Source of the DNA: Clostridia bacterium
Lineage (GTDB): Bacteria; Bacillota; Clostridia; Christensenellales; Aristaeellaceae
DNA length: 32,345 nucleotides
Assembly (NCBI GenBank): GCA_024404245.1
Contig: JAKSQH010000019.1
Span: forward strand, 1-32,345
Direction: 5' to 3'
Shown here one piece after another: positions 27,190-32,345 of the stretch. Position 1 is the stretch's first letter, and each line of letters opens with the position of its first letter. Position numbers and translations under genes: made by a program. The notes beneath the pieces are model-generated. The model was given only the letters and a program-made list of their open reading frames with translations. It did not search any database and was not told the DNA's origin.

Positions 27190-28236
27190 TCATTCCTTCC
27201 GGGCGTCTTCGGGAACAGCGGTGGCAAAATAGATAATATCGCTCTGGGAACGCGCGTCCGCCGTCGTATCACCGAAGTATTCCTGCCCGTTAATCACGAT
27301 CTGCGCGGTATTTCCGCCGTCCAGGTTATAAGCGGTTACGCAGCCGAGCTCTTTCATATACTCACCGAGCTGCGCCATTGTCACGCCTTTGGATCCCGCT
27401 TTGCGTTCCACAACGACAAACACATACTGCAGGTGACCTGTCTGTCCGATGGCTGAGCGTGCTTCATGTCCGTTCGGGCTGTACTTGTAGTCCTTCGGAA
27501 TCGGTACGGTTTCGCCCTCATTCACAAGCACGGGACCGAAAGTGAACGCGTTCACAAGCGTGCCTTCGAAATCCTCGGGTTTTGAGCCGGCCGTGAAGAT
27601 ATGGAAATCGCCCTTGTCGTCAATGATCAGCGTGTCCCTGAGCTTGTTGCCCTTTCCTTTGTTGTACTTCTTTCCCATCCGGTACTCAAAGGTCTTGGCG
27701 GACTCGTTGTCCTTGAAGTAGTCGCCGTTCATGGCGATCACGGCGTTGTTTTTCTCCGCCATGGTGGTTACTTTGGCGTTGTTTCTGCCGCTCACCGCGG
27801 TGCGGAACTGTGACGCGTCGGCGATTTCAATCCACACTGTGTGGTATCTTGATTCATCCCGTTCAAAGTGTTCAATACGCACGCGGATCGTCTCATCCTC
27901 GTATCCGTTCTCCGTAAAGCACGCGGGATCCGGCGCCGGGGGCACGGTCTCATCCATCGGCAGAGTATACACGCCTTCGGTCAGCGGTGCCTTTTCTTCC
28001 GCGTCCTCGATGATCTCTTCCTCTTCAATCAGTAATTCATCGGCATGCGCGGCCGGAAACAGGAAAGACAGCAGATCGCTTTCTTCGTCTTGATCCGTTT
28101 CTTCCGTTTCTTCGATTTCGTCCAGGATACTCCATTTGACTTCATCAAGCATATCCGGAGACGGGATCACAAAGGGGAGCGCGATAATCATCGCGGCGCA
28201 TAAAACGCACAGCAGGCAGCGTACGGTTGTTTTCAT
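27190..28236 (-). CDS. phosphodiester glycosidase family protein (NAGPA-like), secreted or anchored
   Basis: 348 residues from the ATG at 28234-28236, with AAGGAG eleven bases upstream; the frame is open further up but without a good start. A hydrophobic segment at about 5-25 serves as signal or anchor, followed by a very acidic stretch (about 30-75). The catalytic-type domain (about 130-345) shows NAVIAMNGDYF, an FTFGPVLVNEG segment, ARSAIGQT and YNLDGGNTAQIVING, which match the NAGPA family (human enzyme cleaves N-acetylglucosamine from a phosphodiester). Bacterial members are thought to act on cell-wall or glycan phosphodiesters; the substrate here is unknown. The usual GGGS after NLD is GGNT. 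Confidence 0.85.
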   Translation of the reverse strand: MKTTVRCLLCVLCAAMIIALPFVIPSPDMLDEVKWSILDEIEETEETDQDEESDLLSFLFPAAHADELLIEEEEIIEDAEEKAPLTEGVYTLPMDETVPPAPDPACFTENGYEDETIRVRIEHFERDESRYHTVWIEIADASQFRTAVSGRNNAKVTTMAEKNNAVIAMNGDYFKDNESAKTFEYRMGKKYNKGKGNKLRDTLIIDDKGDFHIFTAGSKPEDFEGTLVNAFTFGPVLVNEGETVPIPKDYKYSPNGHEARSAIGQTGHLQYVFVVVERKAGSKGVTMAQLGEYMKELGCVTAYNLDGGNTAQIVINGQEYFGDTTADARSQSDIIYFATAVPEDARKE

Positions 28237-28260
28237 CGTTTGTTCGGCTCCTTCCGGTAT

Positions 28261-28306
28261 AAATACGAAAAGCCCCTTCCCCGACGGTGAACATCGGAGA
28301 GGGGGC
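28261..28306 (-). terminator. terminator after the DUF1292 gene
   Basis: A 13-base stem (28272-28284 with 28294-28306, mostly paired, nine-base loop) is followed on the minus strand by TTTTCGTATTT. It separates DUF1292 from the phosphodiester glycosidase gene. Confidence 0.75.
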
Positions 28307-28314
28307 ATTCGGGA

Positions 28315-28686
28315 TCATTCCTCTTCCTCGTCCTCTTCCATTCTGGTATTGGCGATCTCGATCAGCTTTTCGGCCAGCGCGTCATCCTCAACGGGGATGA
28401 ACTCATCAACATCGTTACCTTCTTCATCCTGTACGGTCTGCACCTTGCAGATGAAGCAATTCATGGGTTCAGTATCGTCATCCTCGGCGCCGTACTGATC
28501 GCAGCCTTCGCAATCCGTGTTCTCACAGCCTTCACATGCTTCGCTCACCTGCTCGTCCACCTCGGCGAGCACGCAGTACTCTTCACCGTTGTAGAAGAAA
28601 TAATCCAGGGGCTCAAGCAGCAGCTCGTTGCCGTCTTCATCGGTAGCCTGTACATAATCATTGTATTCGTTTTCAAATTCGGACAT
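28315..28686 (-). CDS. DUF1292-type acidic protein with cysteine-rich insertion
   Basis: 123 residues, strongly acidic. The start (YVQATDEDGNELLLEPLDYF, about 11-30) and the segment DVDEFIPVEDDALAEKL near 92-108 fit the DUF1292 (YrzB) family of Bacillota, whose role is unsettled. Between them lies an insertion with C51, C54, C59 and C62 (CEGCENTDCEGC), then C77 and C80 (CFIC), plus C38. Three CxxC pairs suggest bound zinc or an iron-sulfur cluster, not part of the short B. subtilis form as I recall it. It has its own promoter and terminator. Confidence 0.75.
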   Translation of the reverse strand: MSEFENEYNDYVQATDEDGNELLLEPLDYFFYNGEEYCVLAEVDEQVSEACEGCENTDCEGCDQYGAEDDDTEPMNCFICKVQTVQDEEGNDVDEFIPVEDDALAEKLIEIANTRMEEDEEEE

Positions 28687-28729
28687 TGTAATACACCTCT
28701 CCTGTTTTTGTTCTCACTGAACACCGCTG

Positions 28730-28758
28730 ATTATAACTGATTCACCGGTCTTTTGCAA
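28730..28758 (-). promoter_or_regulatory. promoter of the DUF1292 gene
   Basis: On the minus strand: TTGCAA (28753-28758), 17 bp, TATAAT (28730-28735), 44 bases before the start codon, with AGGAGAGG as ribosome site. Confidence 0.8.
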
Positions 28759-28790
28759 TAGCGCCGGTATTCGCGGTCCGCGTCTTTGTC

Positions 28791-28994
28791 TCAGTTTTTC
28801 TTTTCAAGTTTATGTTCGGTGCCGTCCGGTTCGCGGATCACAAGGTTCTCCAGCATCGCTTTCATGTTTTCCCTGTATCCGTCCAGATATTCCTGCCGCA
28901 GAGCAGCCTGTTCGGCAGTTTCCTCCGGTGTCAGGCCGCCGTTTTTCTTTTTCCTGGCCAGTTCGTTCAGCCGTTCGATCTTTTCATGTTCCAT
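28791..28994 (-). CDS. DUF896 (YnzC-like) small protein
   Basis: 67 residues. IERLNELARKKKNGGLTPEE followed by EYLDGYRENMKAMLENLVI is the DUF896 pattern: a helical hairpin with Lys-rich turn. B. subtilis YnzC is a small soluble helical protein of this family. Soluble, no membrane part. AAGGA lies ten bases before the ATG. Six bases separate it from the membrane-protein gene before it, so it closes that operon, unlike the stand-alone copies I recall in other genomes. Confidence 0.88.
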   Translation of the reverse strand: MEHEKIERLNELARKKKNGGLTPEETAEQAALRQEYLDGYRENMKAMLENLVIREPDGTEHKLEKKN

Positions 28995-29000
28995 TTGCGA

Positions 29001-29720
29001 TCATTCCTTCCCGTAAGCCTTCCGTCCCTCGCGTCCGTTTGTCAGCGAAGCCTTGAGCGCAAGCAGCAATCCTGTGTACAGGATAATGGTGTCATACAGC
29101 TCCGTACCAGTGGAAAGCCGCGTAAACTGCTTCAGTACCCAGACACCGGCTCCGCAAGCGAAAACAATCAGGCTCATCACCTTCAGCAGCTTATGTCCTT
29201 TCAGCCGGATCAGCCAGATCAGCAGGCAGATCAGCATCAGGGCAAGCCCGCCGAGCACTTCGTACCTTACAGCGCCGCGGGCCAGGAATCCGGCTTCATG
29301 GAATGAGCCGAGCGCGACCCGTTCGGCGCCGAGCAAAACCAGTGCGACAAGGAGCAGGTCGGCATCCGGCTTCACGTTCCTCCTTCTGATCAGCAGCCAC
29401 ACGATTAGGATAAGGAACATCAGCAGCGCTGATACCGCTTCCACTCTGTTAATCGCCACGGTTCCGTCCGCGGCACCGAACCATGAGTTCAGTATCCGTT
29501 CGCACCGCGCCGTCGCGCCGACTGAACCGGGTGTACCCTGTTCAAACACACGGATCAGCGCGATTGTCGGAAACAGCGCGATACCGATGCCGCCGGCCAT
29601 TCCGCATACTTTCCTGCCGCGCGCGATCAGCGCGACCGCCAGACCGATCAATACGCTCAGCGCCGCCCCTGTCATAAACACGGTTACTTCAAAGGATCCG
29701 ATACAGAACAGTGTATTCAC
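29001..29720 (-). CDS. multi-spanning membrane protein, distantly Lgt-like
   Basis: 239 residues, about seven hydrophobic segments (first at about 5-32, last at about 190-210). No exact family recognised. Its order of features follows the Lgt-like protein at 26242-27183: IGSFEVTVFMTGAAL at the start, ALIRVFEQG mid-protein, then RVEAVSALLMFLILIV, an RRR turn, LLLVALVLLGAER and RYEVLGGLALMLI. None of the Lgt catalytic residues is in place. The ATG overlaps the TGA of the glycosyltransferase gene (ATGA), which suggests the two proteins work together. Homology to Lgt is an inference from layout and short matches. Confidence 0.7.
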   Translation of the reverse strand: MNTLFCIGSFEVTVFMTGAALSVLIGLAVALIARGRKVCGMAGGIGIALFPTIALIRVFEQGTPGSVGATARCERILNSWFGAADGTVAINRVEAVSALLMFLILIVWLLIRRRNVKPDADLLLVALVLLGAERVALGSFHEAGFLARGAVRYEVLGGLALMLICLLIWLIRLKGHKLLKVMSLIVFACGAGVWVLKQFTRLSTGTELYDTIILYTGLLLALKASLTNGREGRKAYGKE

Positions 29721-30823
29721 TTTCCGTCTCCTTCCCGAAAGACCCAGTTCTGCTGTACACGGTAGCTGACAAAGTAAAGCAGGAAGTCAACAATCAGCTT
29801 CGCGACAGTGCTGCTGATTCCCGTCAGGCCGAGCAGATATACGCACAGGGCGCTTGTCAGCATGATGCCGACACACAGTACCGCGTAGCGCAGGAACGCA
29901 CGTCCGCTGTGTTCCTTCTGCCTGAAAACAAATTCCTTATTGATGAGGAAATTGCATGTTGCCGATATCACACGCGCGATCACTGTGCTTAGCAGAATAA
30001 TACCGCCGTTCTTGACATCGCCGTTGTGGAAAACCGCGAGATTCATCAGGTTGAAAATGCCCTGATCAATCAGAAAGCACAGCAGGCTCGCGCCCATGAA
30101 TTTGACAAAGCCCTTCAGGATCACCTTCAGGATGCGCCAGCTGTCCTTCAGCGGATGATAGTGGCTCCCGCTGTTGTCATTTTCGTACACAGTCTCGATT
30201 GTCACCGGAATCATATCCAGCCCGGTTCTGGCGCAGTCAATGAGTACGTTCATTTCATACTCAAAGCGTTCGCCCTCCACCTCTGTCATGAACTGCAGAT
30301 CCTCGCGGCGGAAAGCGCGCAGCCCGGTTTGTGTGTCCGGCAGCCATTTCCCGTAAAGCAGAAAGAAAATCGCGCTTGTCGACCGGTTCCCGGCACGGCT
30401 CTTGGGCGGCACATTGTCCAGCGAAAAATCACGGCTGCCCAGATACAGCGCGCGTTTGCCTTCGGCAAGCTTCTCCGCCAGGCGGCAGCAATCCTCAACG
30501 GTGTGCTGTCCGTCCGCGTCAGCTGTAATCACCCCGCTGCATGCCGGCAGGTTTTCCGCGATCCAGGCGTAGCCGGTCTTCAGTGCCACACCTTTGCCGT
30601 GGTTCACATCATGATGCAGCACAGTTGTGTGCTCCATGCCGGCAATCCGTTCAAAAATCGGCTGATAGCTTTCAGCGGAACCGTCATCCACAATAACCAG
30701 ATGTCCGAACCCGCATTTCAGCAATTCCTCCGCGTACGCCGGAAGACGTTCATCCGGTTCCAGGGACGGAATCAGGATTACGGCATCCGCAAGTGCGCGG
30801 AGCCGTTTATCATCTGCTGTCAT
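29717..30823 (-). CDS. glycosyltransferase family 2 fused to a GtrA membrane domain
   Basis: 368 residues from the ATG at 30821-30823 (GGAAGG eight bases upstream); an earlier in-frame ATG at 30862 has no such site. Residues about 10-225 are a DPM1/GtrB-like GT2 domain: VILIPSLEPDERLP, LVIVDDGSAE, HGKGVALKTGYAWI, then the metal-binding ITADADGQHT. Such enzymes move a sugar from a nucleotide to polyprenyl phosphate on the cytoplasmic side. Residues about 240-365 are a GtrA domain with four membrane segments (KFMGASLLCFLIDQGIFN; NFLINKEFVFR; RVQQNWVFR), thought to help flip such lipid sugars. Fusion of both is known but less common than two genes. First gene of the three-gene operon. Confidence 0.9.
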   Translation of the reverse strand: MTADDKRLRALADAVILIPSLEPDERLPAYAEELLKCGFGHLVIVDDGSAESYQPIFERIAGMEHTTVLHHDVNHGKGVALKTGYAWIAENLPACSGVITADADGQHTVEDCCRLAEKLAEGKRALYLGSRDFSLDNVPPKSRAGNRSTSAIFFLLYGKWLPDTQTGLRAFRREDLQFMTEVEGERFEYEMNVLIDCARTGLDMIPVTIETVYENDNSGSHYHPLKDSWRILKVILKGFVKFMGASLLCFLIDQGIFNLMNLAVFHNGDVKNGGIILLSTVIARVISATCNFLINKEFVFRQKEHSGRAFLRYAVLCVGIMLTSALCVYLLGLTGISSTVAKLIVDFLLYFVSYRVQQNWVFREGDGK

Positions 30824-30868
30824 TGCTCGTACCTTCCTTCGTAAAAATGCGCAAAAGAACACAGATAC

Positions 30869-30897
30869 ATTATATGTGATTTCCCGTGAATGTGCAA
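30869..30897 (-). promoter_or_regulatory. promoter of the glycosyltransferase operon
   Basis: On the minus strand: TTGCAC (30892-30897), 17 bp, TATAAT (30869-30874). It is back to back with the divergent promoter at 30900-30928, only two bases between the -35 boxes. Confidence 0.75.
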
Positions 30898-30899
30898 CA

Positions 30900-30928
30900 T
30901 TGACACGCTACGCCGGCGGTTGTATAAT
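30900..30928 (+). promoter_or_regulatory. consensus promoter of the F420-ligase-family gene
   Basis: TTGACA (30900-30905), 17 bp, TATAAT (30923-30928), a perfect match, 37 bases before the start codon. Confidence 0.88.
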
Positions 30929-30964
30929 CAACCGTTGTAATTAACTGCATCCGGAGGCGTTTTT

Positions 30965-31705
30965 ATGGGTACATCTCGCAATCTTGCGGAACAGCGCCGT
31001 GAAGAAAACGGCATCGTATATTTTGACCGCGGTGTCATTGACGGCCGCGACGGCAGAAAATATCAGCGTTTCGCCATCCAGACACACTTTGTCAATCCCG
31101 GTGAGGACAAGTGCGAGCTTGTCCGCCGTTACGTTCTTCCCCTGTTCAAAGAGGGGGACTGTCTCTCCTTCACCGCCAAGGTAATGGGTATGTGCACCAA
31201 CAATGTCCGCACGCCGGAGGACACGCATCCCGGCTGGTGGGCACGTTTCCTTTCTCCCTTTGCCGGCCACAATTCCACCGGTATCGGTATGCACAGCGCT
31301 TACAAAATGCAGCTTGTCATTGAAATCTGCGGTTTACCCAGGGTGCTGTTTGCCGCCGCGGTTTCGGCAATCACCCGCCCGTTCGGCGTGAAAGGTCTGT
31401 TCTACAAAATCTGCGGTCATGATGTTGCCGGTATTGACGGCTTCTATCCCGATTCCAGTTTTGAAATCTATCACAGCATGGGCGTTATCAATCCGCAGAA
31501 CTCGCCCGAGCTGTGTGATGAAATCATGAGCGCTACCGGCGTTCCGACAGTTGTCATGGACGCGAATGACTTCGATCAGAATCAGCTTGGCAAAGGCTCT
31601 GCTTTCCCGCTGAGTGACGATCAGATTCAGGACGCCATGGCTGACAATCCCTCCGGTCAGGGGGATGAGCTTACCCCGTTCATTCTGATCCGCCCCGTTG
31701 TCTGA
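30965..31705 (+). CDS. coenzyme F420-0:L-glutamate ligase family protein
   Basis: 246 residues, GGAGG eight bases before the ATG. Seen: FAIQTHFVNPGEDKCELVRR, YVLPLFKEGDCLSFTAKVM, then MQLVIEICGLPRVLFAAAVS and AITRPFGVKGLFYKICG, and near the end VVMDANDFDQNQLG and QGDELTPFILIRPV. From memory these are hallmarks of a clostridial branch of the CofE-like family (Pfam F420_ligase). CofE joins glutamate to coenzyme F420, but no other F420 gene is visible and most Clostridia do not make F420, so this branch likely ligates or binds something else. Cytoplasmic, single gene. Confidence 0.7.
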   Translation: MGTSRNLAEQRREENGIVYFDRGVIDGRDGRKYQRFAIQTHFVNPGEDKCELVRRYVLPLFKEGDCLSFTAKVMGMCTNNVRTPEDTHPGWWARFLSPFAGHNSTGIGMHSAYKMQLVIEICGLPRVLFAAAVSAITRPFGVKGLFYKICGHDVAGIDGFYPDSSFEIYHSMGVINPQNSPELCDEIMSATGVPTVVMDANDFDQNQLGKGSAFPLSDDQIQDAMADNPSGQGDELTPFILIRPVV

Positions 31706-31797
31706 TTCCCGTTCGCGAATATTAACGCGGATGACCCGATGCCACAGCCATATAAGGAAGTAATTTCAAAATAGCATGGCGCGGCAAAAGCAAATAG

Positions 31798-31845
31798 AAA
31801 CAGACATCGTGAATTGCAGAAATGCTTTTCACGGTGTCTGTTTTT
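31798..31845 (+). terminator. terminator downstream of the F420-ligase-family gene
   Basis: A 13-bp stem with one G-T pair (31801-31813 with 31828-31840), extended by flanking A/T pairs and a 14-base loop, is followed by TTTTT. It lies about 95 bases after the stop; the stretch between holds no gene I can support. Confidence 0.8.
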
Positions 31846-31921
31846 GTATCTGCCAATCCGCACATTCGATTTATCTGCTTGTTTCCCCTACAATAAAGGG
31901 GAAATCAAAACAGGAGGTCGA

Positions 31922-32155
31922 ATGACTATGAAAACAAAGCGAAAATATTTCTATCCGGATGACTTTGAACACAGGTTGCCGGTCGGATGCCTTATGACAG
32001 CCCGAAACGAGTTTATTCACGAGGACAAACCGATTGGTAAAAGAGCTTGCCGAAAAGAAAGGCATCACGGAAACGCTCAAAGCCAAAGATCAGATGCTTT
32101 GGGTACAGCGAACGAACACAGTATGGGAAACGGCGACAGAGATCGTCAACAATGA
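31922..32155 (+). CDS. short unidentified frame with a strong ribosome site, probably broken
   Basis: AGGAGG (31912-31917) precedes ATG codons at 31922 and 31928. The first 38 or so residues (KRKYFYPDDFEHRLPVGCLM is the most distinctive part) are plausible but match no family I know. After about 32020 this frame turns into out-of-frame sequence of the TnpV-like relic (GKRACRKERHHGN and on), so the predicted 77-residue product is likely a frameshifted remnant. An inverted repeat TTTCCCC/GGGGAAA (31882-31904) around a TACAAT box may be its promoter and operator. Confidence 0.3.
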   Translation: MTMKTKRKYFYPDDFEHRLPVGCLMTARNEFIHEDKPIGKRACRKERHHGNAQSQRSDALGTANEHSMGNGDRDRQQ

Positions 32156-32171
32156 ATTGATTTACGCATAA
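31998..32171 (+). pseudogene. remnant of a TnpV-like transposon-associated protein (C-terminal end)
   Basis: A frame open from 31998 to the TAA at 32169-32171 reads, from 32034, LVKELAEKKGITETLKAKDQ and then MLWVQRTNTVWETATEIVNN and ELIYA. This resembles the conserved C-terminus of TnpV-family proteins, in which a KADxMxWV segment leads to EEIVLxELIY. The N-terminal two-thirds of TnpV is missing, no start or ribosome site serves this frame, and the ribosome site upstream drives another frame. So it is a decayed fragment, most likely of an integrative element. Confidence 0.6.
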
Positions 32172-32181
32172 CAGACTCATG

Positions 32182-32212
32182 GCGGCGGGGATTGCTCCCT
32201 GCCGCTGTTTTC
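32182..32212 (+). terminator. likely terminator after the TnpV-like remnant
   Basis: A 10-bp stem with one G-T pair (32182-32191 with 32196-32205), four-base loop, followed by TGTTTTC. The T-run is weak. It begins 11 bases after the relic's stop. Confidence 0.6.
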
Positions 32213-32238
32213 TATTTGTAACAAATCCTTGAATTATC

Positions 32239-32289
32239 TTGACATGTGACCGTTTGGTTGCTATAATATAATGTGTCCAAACGGTCACA
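32239..32289 (+). promoter_or_regulatory. promoter and 13-bp inverted-repeat operator of a TetR-family gene
   Basis: TTGACA (32239-32244), 17 bp, TATAAT (32262-32267), both exact consensus. TGTGACCGTTTGG (32245-32257) and its perfect complement (32277-32289) flank the -10 box with 19 bases between. Each arm also contains an ACC-GTTT-GGT-like small dyad, so two repressor sites may straddle the -10. This is the usual arrangement for a TetR-type autorepressor. Confidence 0.85.
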
Positions 32290-32306
32290 ATGATATGGAG
32301 GTTGCT

Positions 32307-32345
32307 ATGGGAAATACTACGAAGGAAAAAATTCTTGATGCTGCG
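32307..32345 (+). CDS. TetR/AcrR-family transcriptional regulator (5' end only)
   Basis: ATG at 32307-32309 behind GGAGG (32298-32302 area) opens MGNTTKEKILDAA, the standard beginning of a TetR DNA-binding domain (first helix, TKEKILDAA). Only 13 codons are in the window. The operator around its own promoter supports autoregulation. The ligand and target genes lie outside the window. Confidence 0.8.
   Translation, partial: MGNTTKEKILDAA

Overview
The window looks like chromosomal DNA of an uncultured or little-studied low-to-mid GC Clostridia/Bacillota bacterium. The reasons are the HrcA/CIRCE-controlled hrcA-grpE-dnaK-dnaJ operon, strong AGGAGG-type ribosome sites, sigma-A promoters with 17-bp spacers, DUF1292 and DUF896 proteins, a TnpV-type relic, and sugar ABC permease cassettes with no linked ATPase. 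The gene content resembles gut or rumen Christensenellales/Aristaeella-like genomes; this is an impression from family content, not a search result. No rRNA, tRNA or CRISPR array was recognised.

Layout. (1) 1-12997, all on the minus strand: a large carbohydrate-uptake cassette driven from a consensus promoter at 13115-13143. In transcription order it encodes a 961-residue membrane-anchored binding protein with two carbohydrate-binding-like modules, a MalF-type permease, a MalG-type permease with an extra N-terminal soluble domain, an NHL-repeat/TPR/membrane protein, a YIP1 membrane protein, a DUF5696 membrane-anchored protein with a possible barrel domain, a second MalF/MalG permease pair, and a second binding protein with its own promoter that runs off the window. 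No ATPase is present. (2) 13245-16849: pheS-pheT with promoter and terminator. (3) 16855-18261: an unknown small protein followed by an orphan zinc-type binding protein. (4) 18262-20104: a DnaA-box-bearing AT-rich region and dnaA, without dnaN after it; a candidate replication origin. (5) 20114-25016: the chaperone operon hrcA-grpE-dnaK-dnaJ, with a perfect CIRCE operator. (6) 25204-26239: a cysteine synthase gene, monocistronic. (7) 26242-30897, minus strand: a divergent Lgt-family membrane protein, a NAGPA-type phosphodiester glycosidase, a cysteine-rich DUF1292 protein, then an operon of a GT2-GtrA glycosyltransferase, a second membrane protein that looks distantly Lgt-like, and DUF896. (8) 30900-31845: an F420-ligase-family protein. 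(9) 31850-32345: a short accessory stretch with a broken TnpV-like relic and the start of a TetR-family regulator behind a promoter with a 13-bp inverted-repeat operator.

The most unusual parts are the double-permease uptake cassette with its fused domains (region 1), the two Lgt-fold relatives lacking the usual catalytic residues (region 7), and the isolated dnaA/oriC-like locus (region 4). Most genes to the right of dnaA point towards it, which does not fit a simple origin and needs a skew calculation. All family assignments come from reading motifs; no database search was done.
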